From Novosphingopyxis iocasae (GTDB lineage Bacteria; Pseudomonadota; Alphaproteobacteria; Sphingomonadales; Sphingomonadaceae), in NCBI RefSeq assembly GCF_014334095.1, contig NZ_CP060495.1, forward strand, positions 2,914,501-2,978,500: a DNA stretch of 64,000 nt, written 5' to 3'. This document shows, one piece after another, positions 36,816-46,274 of this stretch (within the stretch, counting starts at the first letter, position 1; each line of letters starts with the position of its first letter). Under the pieces are notes generated by a model. The model made no database searches and had not been told where the DNA came from. It saw only the letters and a program-made list of their open reading frames with translations. A program made the translations under genes and the position numbers.

Positions 36816-36830
36816 TTGCGCATTTTGCAA
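36816..36830. promoter_or_regulatory. LysR-type binding box TTGC-N7-GCAA
   Basis: An inverted repeat TTGC-GCATTTT-GCAA, whose inner core TGC...GCA fits the T-N11-A consensus of LysR regulators (T at 36817, A at 36829). It lies about 86 bp upstream of the LysR gene start and about 40 bp from the left edge of the candidate sRNA, the usual geometry for a divergent regulator target. Confidence 0.5.
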
Positions 36831-36859
36831 GCTAGATAATTCCTTTCGCACTTGCACAA

Positions 36860-36948
36860 TAAACCGGATGGGTGCACTTAGGACGGGCCTTTCAGGCATC
36901 CTCTCCTAAGACTTTTCCAGGGCCGGTGTTCGCACCGGCCTTTTTTTT
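36860..36948 (+). ncRNA. Candidate small RNA or leader attenuator upstream of the CDC48 gene
   Basis: The plus strand in this gap carries two stacked hairpins. CTTAGGA (36877-36883) pairs perfectly with TCCTAAG (36904-36910), enclosing an inner GCCT-TTC-AGGC stem. About ten bases later comes the perfect GGCCGGTG-TTCG-CACCGGCC terminator with eight T. The span holds CCTCTCCT, an anti-Shine-Dalgarno-like stretch between the stems. A 13-codon ORF (MGALRTGLSGILS, 36868-36909) overlaps the first stem, so a leader peptide is an alternative. No protein gene on this strand ends here, which is why the terminator needs an explanation. The 5' end is estimated. Confidence 0.6.
36921..36948 (+). terminator. 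Strong intrinsic terminator with TTCG tetraloop
   Basis: GGCCGGTG, TTCG loop, CACCGGCC, then eight consecutive T. It faces rightward and lies 137 bp before the CDC48 gene start, while the gene to the left (LysR) points away. It therefore ends a transcript that starts inside the 36728-36920 gap. Confidence 0.93.
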
Positions 36949-37084
36949 CGCCTGTTTTCCAGGACGGGCAAAGGACTGCATGCGGTTCGCCAGGACGTGG
37001 AAATCATTTCGCTGCCGTCCCCTCGAAACTTCCGACCGCGCGCCCCATTATACTCTCCGACAACTTTGTATGAGAGGGAGCCGC

Positions 37085-39397
37085 ATGGCTGACGAAGAGC
37101 CGCAGGATCCGCGCGTTGCGGGCCGCAAATTGCAGGTCGCCAATGCCAAGAAGGAAGACAGCGGACGCGGCCTTGCGCGGATGTCCCGTCAGGTGATGGC
37201 CTCGCTCGGCCTGGTCCAGGGCGATGTGGTGGAGATCGAAGGCAAACGCTCCACGCCCGCGCGCGCGATCGAACCCTATCCCGAGGATGAAGGGCTGGAG
37301 ATCATCCGGATCGATGGTCTTCTGCGTGTCAACGCAGGCGTCGGTGCCGGCGAGCATGTCACGGTGAAGAAGGCCGAATCGCAAGCTGCCGCCCGCGTCG
37401 TTTTGGCTCCTGCGCAGCGCGATCTGCGGCTGCAGGGCAGTTCTCAGGCGCTCAAGCGCACTTTCATAGGCCGACCGATGATTGCGGGCGATGTCGTCGC
37501 CACCGCTGGCCAGCGCCGCGTGGAGCCAAGCGAGATGCCGCCGCAGCTGCGCCAGATGATGAATGCGCCGGCTTTCTCGCTCACCGAGATCCGCCTCAAG
37601 GTCGTCTCCACCACGCCAAAAGGTCTCGTCCATATTGACGAGAATACCGAGATCGAACTGCGCAGCGAATATACCGAGCCCAAGGAAGGGCGCCGCGCCG
37701 ACGTAACCTATGACGATCTGGGCGGCATGACCGATACGATCGATCAGCTGCGTGAGATGGTGGAGCTGCCGCTGCGCTATCCCGAGCTGTTCACCCGGCT
37801 CGGCGTCGATCCGCCGCGCGGCGTGTTGCTGCACGGCCCGCCGGGGACCGGCAAGACGCGCCTGGCGCGCGCCGTTGCCAACGAATCGGACGCGAATTTC
37901 TTTCTGATCAACGGGCCCGAAATCATGGGTTCGGCCTATGGCGAATCGGAAAAGCGGCTTCGCGAAGTGTTCGAGCAGGCCACGCAATCGGCCCCCTCGA
38001 TCCTGTTCATCGATGAGATCGACTCGATTGCTCCCAAACGCGATCGCGTGCAGGGCGAGGCGGAGAAGCGGCTGGTCGCGCAGCTGCTGACCCTGATGGA
38101 CGGGTTGGAGCCGCGAACCAATCTGGTGATCATTGCGGCGACTAACCGTCCGGAAGCGGTCGATGAAGCCTTGCGTCGGCCCGGACGGTTTGACCGCGAG
38201 ATCGTGGTCGGCGTGCCGGACGAGGCCGGACGCCGCGAGATCATGGCGATCCACACCCGCGGCATGCCGCTCGGCAGCCGGGTCGATCTGGATGAGCTTG
38301 CCCGTACCACCTACGGTTTCGTCGGCGCGGACCTGTCCTCGCTGGCGCGCGAGGCGGCGATCGAGGCGGTGCGCCGCATCATGCCGAAGATCGATCTGGA
38401 AGAAGGCACGATCCCGCCGGACGTGCTTTCCTCGCTGGAAGTCACCCGCGAGGATTTCGTGGAGGCGCTCAAGCGCATCCAACCATCCGCGATGCGCGAG
38501 GTGATGGTGCAGGTCCCGCAAGTGCGCTGGGAAGATGTCGGTGGTCTTGATGAAGCGCAGCGGCAGCTACGCGAAGGCATCGAACTGCCATTGCGCAATC
38601 CGGACGCGTTTCTGCGGCTCGGCATCCGGCCGGCCAAGGGCTTCCTGCTCTATGGACCGCCCGGTACGGGCAAAACCTTGCTGGCCAAGGCCGCGGCGCG
38701 CGAGAGCCAGGCCAATTTCATCGCCACCAAAAGTTCGGACCTTCTGTCGAAATGGTATGGCGAGAGCGAGCAGCAGATCGCGAAGCTCTTCGCCCGTGCA
38801 AGGCAGGTGGCACCGACGGTGATCTTCATCGACGAAATCGATTCCCTGGTTCCTGCGCGCGGCAGCGGATCGGGCGGCGAACCGCAGGTGACCGAGCGCG
38901 TGGTGAACACCATCTTGTCCGAGATGGACGGGCTGGAGGAATTGCAGTCCGTGGTCGTCATCGGCGCGACCAATCGCCCGACACTGGTCGATCCTGCCTT
39001 GCTGCGCCCGGGCCGGTTCGACGAACTCGTCTATGTGTCCGTTCCGAACAAGGACGGTCGGCGGCGCATTCTTGCGATCCACACCGCGAAGATGCCGCTG
39101 GCGTCCGATGTCGATCTGGATGAGGTTGCATCGCGTACCGAGCGGTTCACCGGGGCGGATCTGGAAGATCTGGTCAGGCGTGCGGGCCTGTTCGCGCTGC
39201 GCGAGGGCGGGAACGATGTGAGCGAAGTGGACATGAGCCATTTCAGCCAGGCCATGAACGCCAGCCGTGCTTCGGTGACACAGGAGATGGAGGAGGAATA
39301 TCGCTCCATCGAAGCGAAGCTGAAACAGAACGCCATGCGAGCGCAGTCGATCGGGTTCATCACGCCCGGAATGCTGGAAAGCCACGGCGACAAATAG
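37085..39397 (+). CDS. CDC48/VAT-like double-AAA ATPase
   Basis: Hexameric unfoldase-type ATPase of 770 residues. ATG 37085 follows GAGAGGGAG; in-frame upstream starts would run into the terminator region. The N-terminal domain (about residues 10-190) has the CDC48 double-psi-barrel plus four-stranded pattern ([10 protein letters not shown] ... [10 protein letters not shown]). Two AAA modules follow: Walker A GPPGTGKT at 251-258 and 524-531, Walker [16 protein letters not shown] and [15 protein letters not shown], with Arg fingers in both. This is the architecture of archaeal VAT and eukaryotic p97. It occurs in some sphingomonads, but is uncommon in bacteria. No partner gene adjoins it. Confidence 0.95.
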   Translation: MADEEPQDPRVAGRKLQVANAKKEDSGRGLARMSRQVMASLGLVQGDVVEIEGKRSTPARAIEPYPEDEGLEIIRIDGLLRVNAGVGAGEHVTVKKAESQAAARVVLAPAQRDLRLQGSSQALKRTFIGRPMIAGDVVATAGQRRVEPSEMPPQLRQMMNAPAFSLTEIRLKVVSTTPKGLVHIDENTEIELRSEYTEPKEGRRADVTYDDLGGMTDTIDQLREMVELPLRYPELFTRLGVDPPRGVLLHGPPGTGKTRLARAVANESDANFFLINGPEIMGSAYGESEKRLREVFEQATQSAPSILFIDEIDSIAPKRDRVQGEAEKRLVAQLLTLMDGLEPRTNLVIIAATNRPEAVDEALRRPGRFDREIVVGVPDEAGRREIMAIHTRGMPLGSRVDLDELARTTYGFVGADLSSLAREAAIEAVRRIMPKIDLEEGTIPPDVLSSLEVTREDFVEALKRIQPSAMREVMVQVPQVRWEDVGGLDEAQRQLREGIELPLRNPDAFLRLGIRPAKGFLLYGPPGTGKTLLAKAAARESQANFIATKSSDLLSKWYGESEQQIAKLFARARQVAPTVIFIDEIDSLVPARGSGSGGEPQVTERVVNTILSEMDGLEELQSVVVIGATNRPTLVDPALLRPGRFDELVYVSVPNKDGRRRILAIHTAKMPLASDVDLDEVASRTERFTGADLEDLVRRAGLFALREGGNDVSEVDMSHFSQAMNASRASVTQEMEEEYRSIEAKLKQNAMRAQSIGFITPGMLESHGDK

Positions 39398-39429
39398 AGA
39401 GCGTGTCCGTTGCGACGGACGCGCTCACC

Positions 39430-39518
39430 TCGTTCGCACCGAGCCTGTCGAAGGACCGTTTTTCTCCCCGGCGCTGCCGAGAAGAAGGACGGTGCTTCGA
39501 CAAGTTCAGCCCGAACGG
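39430..39518. repeat. REP-like inverted pair after the CDC48 gene
   Basis: CTCGTTCGCACCGAGCCTGTCGAAGGACCG (from about 39429) and CGGTGCTTCGACAAGTTCAGCCCGAACGG (39489-39518) are degenerate inverted copies of the CTTCGACAAGCTCAG core found at 21957-21989. Together they could form a long hairpin in the intergenic space between two convergent genes. Confidence 0.65.
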
Positions 39519-39545
39519 CAATCGACCGCTATGCGATGTGGCGCA

Positions 39546-40886
39546 TCATCCCGCCGTCTCTCGCTTCAGCTTGAAGATCGTCCAGACGAACACCGCCGCC
39601 GCCAGCGCCGCAGCCAGGCCGAACAGCGCCCAGGCGTTCTGGTTGTAGATGTAAACGCCGACGCTGGGGCCCAGGACGAACGCGGCGCCGTTGATGGAGG
39701 CGACCATTCCCGCCACCGCGCCCTGGTCCTCCGGCTCCACGGCGAGCGAGGCACCCGCGGTAAAGCCGGGCCGAAACAGCGCAAAGCCGAGTGAGGCAAC
39801 GCCGAACCCTGCGGCTATCGTGCAGAGGCTTTCGCTCGCCCCCAACATCAGCGAACCCGCTGCGATGAACGCCATACCGAACAGGATGCAATTGCGTGCG
39901 CCGATGTGGAGGATGGGGATAAGGCCCCATTGCGCGATCAAGGTAGCAGCCGCACCCACCGTCAGCACCAACGCGGTTGGCTCATAGGCAAGTTCGGGCG
40001 TTGTACGCAGACCCAGCCGGTCCAGTACCAGAAAACCTGCGACGAAGCTCAGCACCGCCTGCGCATGGCCGCCTGCCAGGCCGATACCGAGCCAGCCGCG
40101 AATCCGCGGATCGAGCCAGCGCAGGGTTTCGCGTTCCACCGTCCCGTCCGGATCGGCGATGGCGGCGCTGGGCTGCGCGCTGGCATAGGGCTCGCTGCTG
40201 GCGAAGCTGCGCGCGGCAAAGCGGGGGTCGTCTGCCGGAAAGCGAAAGCGAAGGGCCAGCAGTACCAGAACGCCGATCAGCGCGAAGATCAGCATCGGCC
40301 CGGCATCATCGACGAACGGCAGAATGAAGAAGGGCGCCAGGAACGGGCCGACGATGGTGCCGAGGCCGAAGCTGCTGGCGACGAGCGAGAGCGCCTTCAC
40401 GCGCTGTTCCTTTTCCGTGCGCGCGGCGACATAGGCCTGCACGGCTGGCGGCGCGGCCGAACCGAAGCCGCCATAGATACTGCGGAACAGCGCGAAGATG
40501 ATCAGTGTCAGCCCTCCACTGACCAATCCATGCAGGCCCACGAAGAGAACGATCCCGCACAGCGTCATGGATATCGAAAAGGCGGCAACGCCCAGCATCA
40601 TCAACCTTTTGCGACCGCGCCGATCCGACTGGCGGGCCCAGCGGGGCGCGGTGATGACCCAAAGCAGCGCAGACCAGGTGAACGCTGCGGAAATCCAGTA
40701 ATCTGCAACGCCAAGCTGCGTGCCGATGGCCGGCAGGACGCTTTGCATGGCGGTATTGCCGGCGGCGCTGATCAGCATCACCATGAACAGGATCGCCATG
40801 CGTCCAGTCGGTATGGCCGCCGGTATCGCCGCCGGATTTCCGGACGGGCTGGGCGCGGGCTGCGCGGGGCCGTTTTCTATCGCCAT
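39546..40886 (-). CDS. Major facilitator superfamily transporter (TetA-like layout)
   Basis: Twelve-helix MFS transporter, 446 residues. Loop 2-3 carries GRKRLMMLGV after WARQSDR, the usual A motif of drug:H+ antiporters. A hydrophilic N-terminal tail of about 28 Pro/Ala-rich residues precedes helix 1. Substrate unknown. Its ATG is one base inside the PLD gene stop (overlapping), so translation is coupled to that gene and expression shared. Confidence 0.9.
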   Translation of the reverse strand: MAIENGPAQPAPSPSGNPAAIPAAIPTGRMAILFMVMLISAAGNTAMQSVLPAIGTQLGVADYWISAAFTWSALLWVITAPRWARQSDRRGRKRLMMLGVAAFSISMTLCGIVLFVGLHGLVSGGLTLIIFALFRSIYGGFGSAAPPAVQAYVAARTEKEQRVKALSLVASSFGLGTIVGPFLAPFFILPFVDDAGPMLIFALIGVLVLLALRFRFPADDPRFAARSFASSEPYASAQPSAAIADPDGTVERETLRWLDPRIRGWLGIGLAGGHAQAVLSFVAGFLVLDRLGLRTTPELAYEPTALVLTVGAAATLIAQWGLIPILHIGARNCILFGMAFIAAGSLMLGASESLCTIAAGFGVASLGFALFRPGFTAGASLAVEPEDQGAVAGMVASINGAAFVLGPSVGVYIYNQNAWALFGLAAALAAAVFVWTIFKLKRETAG

Positions 40887-42118
40887 CAGTCCTCGGTCCG
40901 GCCGATCGTGCCGCTTACCGTCTTATCCACGGTGCTGACGACGAAATAGGCGAACACCCAATATAACCGGGTGAAAAGACCGGTGCGCTTATCGTTCACA
41001 TCAGGCGTGATTTCCAGCGACCGGGCCTGCATCCGGTCCATCCGCTCACGGATATGCTGCGCGGCCTCCGCGCTTTCGATGCGGACCATGATTTCCAGAT
41101 TCACGTAGAGGCTGCGCGCATCCATGTTGGAGCTGCCGGCATAAACGACATCGTCGATCACGATGCACTTCATGTGCAGGCGGCAGCGTTCATATTCGTA
41201 CACATGGGCGCGGCGTTTCAGCAGATAGCTGTGCGTCAGCCGGTGCGCGGCAAGGGTGATCTTGTGATCGGTGCGGCCAGCCAGGATCAGGCGGGCCTGC
41301 CCGCGCCGCGCAAGATGGCCGATACGCCTCAAGATGCTGCGCCCAGGTGAAAAATAGGCTTCCACCATGTCCAGCCGCTCGCCGCTCTCCAGGTCGTTCT
41401 TGAGCGAGCGGACCCACGGGCTGAGCCGCCCCGGTCCGCCGATCGTCCAGGCAAGCGGGCCCCTGTCGCCATGCCAGTTGCTCACCAGGCGGCGGATGTC
41501 GCGAAGCCGCACCTTCTTTTGCTTCGCGATTTCGATCAGCTTGTCGTAATAATCGGCGAGTTGCCCGGCGTCCGGGCCGGACACGAGCACGCCCATATCC
41601 TCCCAGCTGTTCTCCGGCGGATCGGCCTTGCCAAAATAATCGGCGGCCATGTTGAAGCCGCTGACGATTGCCTGATTGCTATCGATGACCAGAATTTTCT
41701 GGTGGTTGCGGATGAGCGATTTGGTGGACCAAGCGGCGGAGAATTTGTGCCAGGTGCCGCCTTCTTCGAGAAATTCGTTGAAGAATTTGTCGGGCGTCTC
41801 ATCGCTGCCGATCGCATCGATCACCAACTGCACTTCCACGCCCCTGCGGCAGGCGCGGCAGAGTGCCTTCATGAAAGCCTCGCCGATCTCGTCCTCGCCC
41901 ACCATATAGTAGAAGGCACGGATGCGCTCCTCGGCCATGTCGATGAGGCCGATGACCGCGGCAAGCCGATCCTCCGCGGCGTGAAAGAAGCGCACTTCAT
42001 TGTCCTCCACCGCAAATGTGGGGACGTCGAGTTCGCGCGGATCGCCATAATGCTCGGCGATTTCGTAATCGCCGACGCAGTGAATTTCGCAATCGTCGCG
42101 GTACTCCCTATCCGCCAC
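40886..42118 (-). CDS. Phospholipase D-like / cardiolipin synthase-type protein
   Basis: Two-HKD-motif phosphatidyltransferase or phospholipase, 410 residues. HKD 1 is NHQKILVIDSNQAIVSGFNMAADY and HKD 2 is LHMKCIVIDDVVYAGSSNMDARS. It starts at GTG 42118. It lacks the N-terminal membrane helices of ClsA and resembles the soluble ClsB/ClsC class, so lipid or nucleotide phosphodiester transfer is possible. It lies two bases after the acyl-CoA dehydrogenase stop and overlaps the MFS gene start by one base; the three may be co-transcribed. Confidence 0.88.
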   Translation of the reverse strand: MADREYRDDCEIHCVGDYEIAEHYGDPRELDVPTFAVEDNEVRFFHAAEDRLAAVIGLIDMAEERIRAFYYMVGEDEIGEAFMKALCRACRRGVEVQLVIDAIGSDETPDKFFNEFLEEGGTWHKFSAAWSTKSLIRNHQKILVIDSNQAIVSGFNMAADYFGKADPPENSWEDMGVLVSGPDAGQLADYYDKLIEIAKQKKVRLRDIRRLVSNWHGDRGPLAWTIGGPGRLSPWVRSLKNDLESGERLDMVEAYFSPGRSILRRIGHLARRGQARLILAGRTDHKITLAAHRLTHSYLLKRRAHVYEYERCRLHMKCIVIDDVVYAGSSNMDARSLYVNLEIMVRIESAEAAQHIRERMDRMQARSLEITPDVNDKRTGLFTRLYWVFAYFVVSTVDKTVSGTIGRTED

Positions 42119-42120
42119 AA

Positions 42121-43848
42121 TCAGGCTGCGAGTTCGGCGGCGGTCAAAGCGTAAAGTGGCTCCGCTCCGGCGGTGGCGGCGGCTTCAAGTCCGGTGGCCT
42201 CTGGCACCATCGCGGTGAGATAATAGTCCGCCGCGGCAATCTTCCCCTTCAGGAACGGATCGTCGCCGCCGGCCAGTTCATCCTGTGCGGCGGCGCGCTG
42301 CTTGGCCATCAGCCAGCCGCTCACCAGCGTGGCGTACATGGTGAGGAAGGGCACGCTGCCGCCCAGCTTGTCGTCGATGCTCGCTTCGTCCTGCATCCAG
42401 TGGAGCACGCGGCCCGTGGCGGCGGCAAGATCGGCAAGCGGACCTTCCGCCTCGGCCGCGATGCGCTCCACCAGCCCGCGCGCGACCGCGCCGCCGTCCA
42501 TCGACAGCTTGCGCCCGACAAGGTCCGCCGCCTGGATGCCGTTGGTGCCTTCGTAGATCGGCGCGATGCGCGCGTCGCGATAATGCTGCGCCGCGCCGGT
42601 TTCCTCGACGAACCCCATGCCGCCATGCACCTGAATGCCGAGGCTTGCGATCTCGATGCCCAGATCGGTGGCATAGGCCTTGGACAGCGGGGTGAGCAGA
42701 TCGGCAAGGCCACGCGCGTCCGCATCGCCCAGGGTCGCGCGGTCCACCTGACCGCTGGCATAATAGAGCAGCGCACGGATCGCCTGCGTGCCGGCCTTCA
42801 TGCGCAGCAGCATGCGGCGCACGTCGGGATGGTCCAGAATGGCGATCGGATCGCGGCTTTCCCCGCCCGCCCGCGCGGACTGCACGCGCTCGGCGGCGAA
42901 AGCGAGGGCCTGCTGCGTCGCGCGTTCACCGATTTGCACGCCCTGCAGGCCGACATTGAGCCGTGCGTTGTTCATCATCGTGAACATCGCGCGCATGCCG
43001 CCATGCTCCGGCCCGATCAGATGGCCGATGCTGTCGCCATCCTCGCCATAAGCGAGAACGCAGGTGGGCGAAGCGTTGATGCCGAGCTTATGTTCGATCG
43101 AGACGGTGCGGACGTGGTTGTCCTCGCCCAGCGATCCATCCGCATTGACGCGGGTTTTCGGCACCAGGAACAGCGAAATGCCGCGCGTTCCTGCCGGTGC
43201 GTCGGGCGTTCGGGCCAGAACCAGGTGAACGATATTTTCGGCCATGTCGTGATCGCCGAAGGTGATGTAGATTTTCTGGCCCTTGATGTTCCAGCCGCCG
43301 TCTTCGCGCGGGGTGGCGGTGGCGGTGAGCGCGCCGACATCGGAGCCGGCCTGCGGCTCGGTGAGGTTCATCGTGCCGGTCCACTCGCCGGCGGCAAGCT
43401 TGGGCAGATATAGTTCTTTCTGCTCTTCGCTGCCATGATGCGCGATTGCCTCGACCGCGCCGACCGAGAGGATCGGGCAGAGCGTTAGCGCCATATTGGC
43501 CGCGCCAAGGCTTTCCAGCGCCACGGTGGCGAGCGAGAAGGGCAGGCCCTGGCCGCCATAATCGGCAGGCGCTGCGATGCCTGCCCAGCCGTTCTGCACA
43601 TAGGCGTCCCAAGCGGCCTTGTAGCCGTCCGGCATCACCACATGCCCGTCCTTCATTTGTGCGCCCACGGTGTCGCCGATGCGGTTGAGCGGCGCGAACT
43701 CGTTCTCGGCGAAGTCGCCTACGCCTTCGACGATCGCCTGCACCATGTCCGGTGTGGCGTCGGCGAAGCGATTATGCCCGGCAAGTTCGTCGATGCCGGT
43801 GATATGGCGCAGCACGAACAGCTGCTCGCGGGTGGGGGCGGTGAACAT
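42121..43848 (-). CDS. Acyl-CoA dehydrogenase
   Basis: FAD-dependent acyl-CoA dehydrogenase, 575 residues, first gene of a probable operon. Family motifs include MNLTEPQAGSDVGALTATA, FGDHDMAENIVHLVLART and the catalytic-Glu region YEGTNGIQAADLVGRKL. It carries an additional C-terminal helical domain of about 110 residues, as in the FadE-like large subgroup with poorly defined chain-length preference. Divergent from the Sua5 gene. Confidence 0.93.
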   Translation of the reverse strand: MFTAPTREQLFVLRHITGIDELAGHNRFADATPDMVQAIVEGVGDFAENEFAPLNRIGDTVGAQMKDGHVVMPDGYKAAWDAYVQNGWAGIAAPADYGGQGLPFSLATVALESLGAANMALTLCPILSVGAVEAIAHHGSEEQKELYLPKLAAGEWTGTMNLTEPQAGSDVGALTATATPREDGGWNIKGQKIYITFGDHDMAENIVHLVLARTPDAPAGTRGISLFLVPKTRVNADGSLGEDNHVRTVSIEHKLGINASPTCVLAYGEDGDSIGHLIGPEHGGMRAMFTMMNNARLNVGLQGVQIGERATQQALAFAAERVQSARAGGESRDPIAILDHPDVRRMLLRMKAGTQAIRALLYYASGQVDRATLGDADARGLADLLTPLSKAYATDLGIEIASLGIQVHGGMGFVEETGAAQHYRDARIAPIYEGTNGIQAADLVGRKLSMDGGAVARGLVERIAAEAEGPLADLAAATGRVLHWMQDEASIDDKLGGSVPFLTMYATLVSGWLMAKQRAAAQDELAGGDDPFLKGKIAAADYYLTAMVPEATGLEAAATAGAEPLYALTAAELAA

Positions 43849-44024
43849 GAAGGCTCTCCGAAAAAAGGGTTTCTATGCTTATAGGCATGTGGCCCGCGCC
43901 GCTGGAAGAGCAGGGCTTCATTTTCGCAAAAAAGAAAAACATCGCGGTGATGAAGGCGGGGCCCTATCACTCAGGTCATGCCCCGAAGGAAAGCGTTGGG
44001 CTCCAGCCTTGCGGGAGCGATGAG

Positions 44025-44951
44025 ATGATCGACCAAGCCGATGATGCCGGTATCGAACGCGCCGCTGCTTTGCTCGGGTCCGGGCAGGCTGTCGCGCTCC
44101 CGACCGAAACGGTTTACGGGCTTGCCGCCGATGCCGCGCGCGACGACGCCGTAGCGGAAATCTATCGCATCAAAGGGCGGCCGAGCTTCAATCCGCTGAT
44201 CGTGCATGTACGCGATCGGGCGCATGCGGAAACCCTGGCGCTGTTCGATGAGCGCGCGCTCGACCTGGCCGAACGGTTCTGGCCGGGGCCGCTTACCTTG
44301 GTTCTGCCGCGTCGCGACGGCGCTCCATTGGCCGAAGCAGCGACCGCTGGGCTTCCCACCGTGGCGCTGCGCTGCCCGGCCCATGCGGTGTTTCAAGCGG
44401 TGCTGGCGACCAGTGGCCTCGCATTGGCCGCGCCGTCCGCGAATCGCAGCGGCGCGATCAGTCCGTCCGAAACCGCCCATGTCGCCGCGTCGTTGGGAGA
44501 GCGGGTGCCGCTGATCCTGGACGGCGGGCCGACGCGGCAGGGCCTCGAATCGACCATCGTGAAGCTGGAGCCGGAGGGCTGGCGTCTGCTACGTCCCGGT
44601 CCGCTGCCGCTGGAGGAGCTGATCGAAGCTCTCGGCAGCCCGCCCACAGCGGAAGCGGGGCAGGGGATCGAAGCACCGGGACAGATGGCGAGCCATTACG
44701 CCCCGTCGAAGCCGCTGCGGCTCGACGCCAAGAGCGGTGAAAAAGGCGAGTGGCTGATCGGTTTCGGTGAAGTGACGGGTGACGATACTCTATCGGTCGA
44801 CGGAGACCTCGCCGAAGCCGCGGCCCACCTGTACGCCGCACTGCACCGCGCGGATGCCAGCGACCGCGCGGCGATCGCGGTGGCACCGGTGCCTGATGGG
44901 GGGATCGGCGTAGCGATCAACGATCGGTTGAAGCGCGCCGCCGTGCGGTAG
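44025..44951 (+). CDS. Threonylcarbamoyl-AMP synthase (TsaC/Sua5, with C-terminal domain)
   Basis: tRNA t6A modification enzyme, 308 residues. ATG 44025 follows GGGAG; an in-frame start at 43875 would add 50 residues with no family resemblance. The catalytic domain has TETVYGLAADAARDDAVAEIYRIKGRPSFNPL. The extra C-terminal region (about residues 200-308, with GQGIEAPGQMASHYAPSKPL) is the Sua5-specific domain, so the name Sua5 fits better than the short TsaC. It makes threonylcarbamoyl-AMP from Thr, ATP and bicarbonate. Confidence 0.94.
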   Translation: MIDQADDAGIERAAALLGSGQAVALPTETVYGLAADAARDDAVAEIYRIKGRPSFNPLIVHVRDRAHAETLALFDERALDLAERFWPGPLTLVLPRRDGAPLAEAATAGLPTVALRCPAHAVFQAVLATSGLALAAPSANRSGAISPSETAHVAASLGERVPLILDGGPTRQGLESTIVKLEPEGWRLLRPGPLPLEELIEALGSPPTAEAGQGIEAPGQMASHYAPSKPLRLDAKSGEKGEWLIGFGEVTGDDTLSVDGDLAEAAAHLYAALHRADASDRAAIAVAPVPDGGIGVAINDRLKRAAVR

Positions 44952-44973
44952 GTTGGCACAATGCGAGGCGGTT

Positions 44974-45309
44974 TCAGACCGGCTCGTTCATTAGATACTC
45001 CATCTCGCGCTCGACCTTGTACAGGTCCGCGCAGGCATCATTGCCCGGATCGCGATCGCATTTGCGTTGCAGCTTGTCCCGTTCGCGCGAAAGCTTTCCC
45101 AGCCGTTCCTCTCGTCGGCGCAGATCGCGGCCACGCTTCTCGTCCCGCTCAGACTGGCTGACGGTGACTGCGTCGATACCCGAACCCACCGCATTCACGC
45201 CGGTTTTGGCAATCTTGACGGGCAGTGTCACCACATCGGCCACAGTGCTGAGACATCCACCGAGCATCGGGACGGCAAGCAGCAGGGGCAGGGCACGGAG
45301 CAAGGACAT
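44974..45309 (-). CDS. Small coiled-coil lipoprotein of unknown function
   Basis: Predicted lipoprotein of 111 residues. With ATG 45309 the signal ends in lipobox LGGC (Cys19); a GTG start at 45318 would add three residues. The mature part holds a charged helical stretch (RDLRRREERLGKLSRERDKLQRK), probably a coiled coil, and a Cys pair (CDRDPGNDAC). No known family. It lies 23 bp from the convergent Sua5 gene and 43 bp from galU. Confidence 0.75.
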   Translation of the reverse strand: MSLLRALPLLLAVPMLGGCLSTVADVVTLPVKIAKTGVNAVGSGIDAVTVSQSERDEKRGRDLRRREERLGKLSRERDKLQRKCDRDPGNDACADLYKVEREMEYLMNEPV

Positions 45310-45352
45310 GAGGCTCACCCTAAGCTGCGCCGAGTAACGATATGGTGAACGA

Positions 45353-46216
45353 TCAGTTCAAAAGATCCACCGCGAAGGCGCGGACCTCCTTCGCCAGTTC
45401 GGGCCGTTCGAGCGCCAGAGCGAGATTGGCCTTGAGATAGCCGACCTTTGAGCCGCAATCGAACCGTTCGCCATCGAAGATATGGGCATGGAAGGGTTGC
45501 TGGCCGATCATCTTGGCCATCGCGTCGGTAAGCTGGATCTCGCCCCCGGCGCCCGCTTCCTGCGTTTCCAGCACGCGCATCACTTCGGGCTGTAGGATGT
45601 AACGGCCGGATACGATGAGGTTGGAGGGCGCATCCTCCACCGCTGGCTTTTCGACAAGACCCTTCACTTCGGTCAGGTTGCCGTCACTTGTCCCCGGATC
45701 GACCACGCCGTAGCTCGACACCGCCTCGCGCGGGATTTCTAGCACGCTGATCATGTTGCCGCCGACCTTTTCATAGGCGTCCACCATCTGCTTCATGCAG
45801 CCGGGCGAACCGTGCATCATCTCGTCGGGAAGGAAGATGGCGAAGGGCTCATCGCCCACGATGTCGCGCGCACACCAGATGGCGTGGCCCAGACCCAGCG
45901 GCTCTTGCTGACGAACATATACGCACGCGCCGGGGCCAAGGCGCGTGCCGTCCAGCAAATCCATGTCCTTGCCGCGTTCACCCATGGTCGTTTGCAGCTC
46001 ATAGGCGATGTCGAAATGATCCTCGATCGCGCTTTTGCCGCGCCCGGTGACGAAAATCATCTGCTCGATCCCCGCCTCGCGCGCCTCGTCCACCGCATAT
46101 TGGATCAGCGGCTTGTCGACCACCGGGAGCATTTCCTTCGGCACCGCCTTGGTGGCGGGCAGGAAGCGGGTGCCAAGGCCCGCAACGGGAAAAACGGCCT
46201 TGCGGATCGGTTTCAT
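45353..46216 (-). CDS. galU: UTP-glucose-1-phosphate uridylyltransferase
   Basis: Makes UDP-glucose from UTP and glucose 1-phosphate for envelope polysaccharides, 287 residues. ATG 46216 gives the standard N terminus MKPIRKAVFPVAGLGTRFLPATK; an upstream in-frame Met at 46240 adds eight residues of no family resemblance. Motif VVDKPLIQYAVDEA follows, and VEKPAVEDAPSNLIVSGRYIL carries the ligand residues. No other sugar-nucleotide genes adjoin. Confidence 0.96.
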   Translation of the reverse strand: MKPIRKAVFPVAGLGTRFLPATKAVPKEMLPVVDKPLIQYAVDEAREAGIEQMIFVTGRGKSAIEDHFDIAYELQTTMGERGKDMDLLDGTRLGPGACVYVRQQEPLGLGHAIWCARDIVGDEPFAIFLPDEMMHGSPGCMKQMVDAYEKVGGNMISVLEIPREAVSSYGVVDPGTSDGNLTEVKGLVEKPAVEDAPSNLIVSGRYILQPEVMRVLETQEAGAGGEIQLTDAMAKMIGQQPFHAHIFDGERFDCGSKVGYLKANLALALERPELAKEVRAFAVDLLN

Positions 46217-46274
46217 GAATCTGCCCCTGTCAATGCACAACGAGCCCCTGCCTTTGCAGGAGCCCGCTTTGTTT

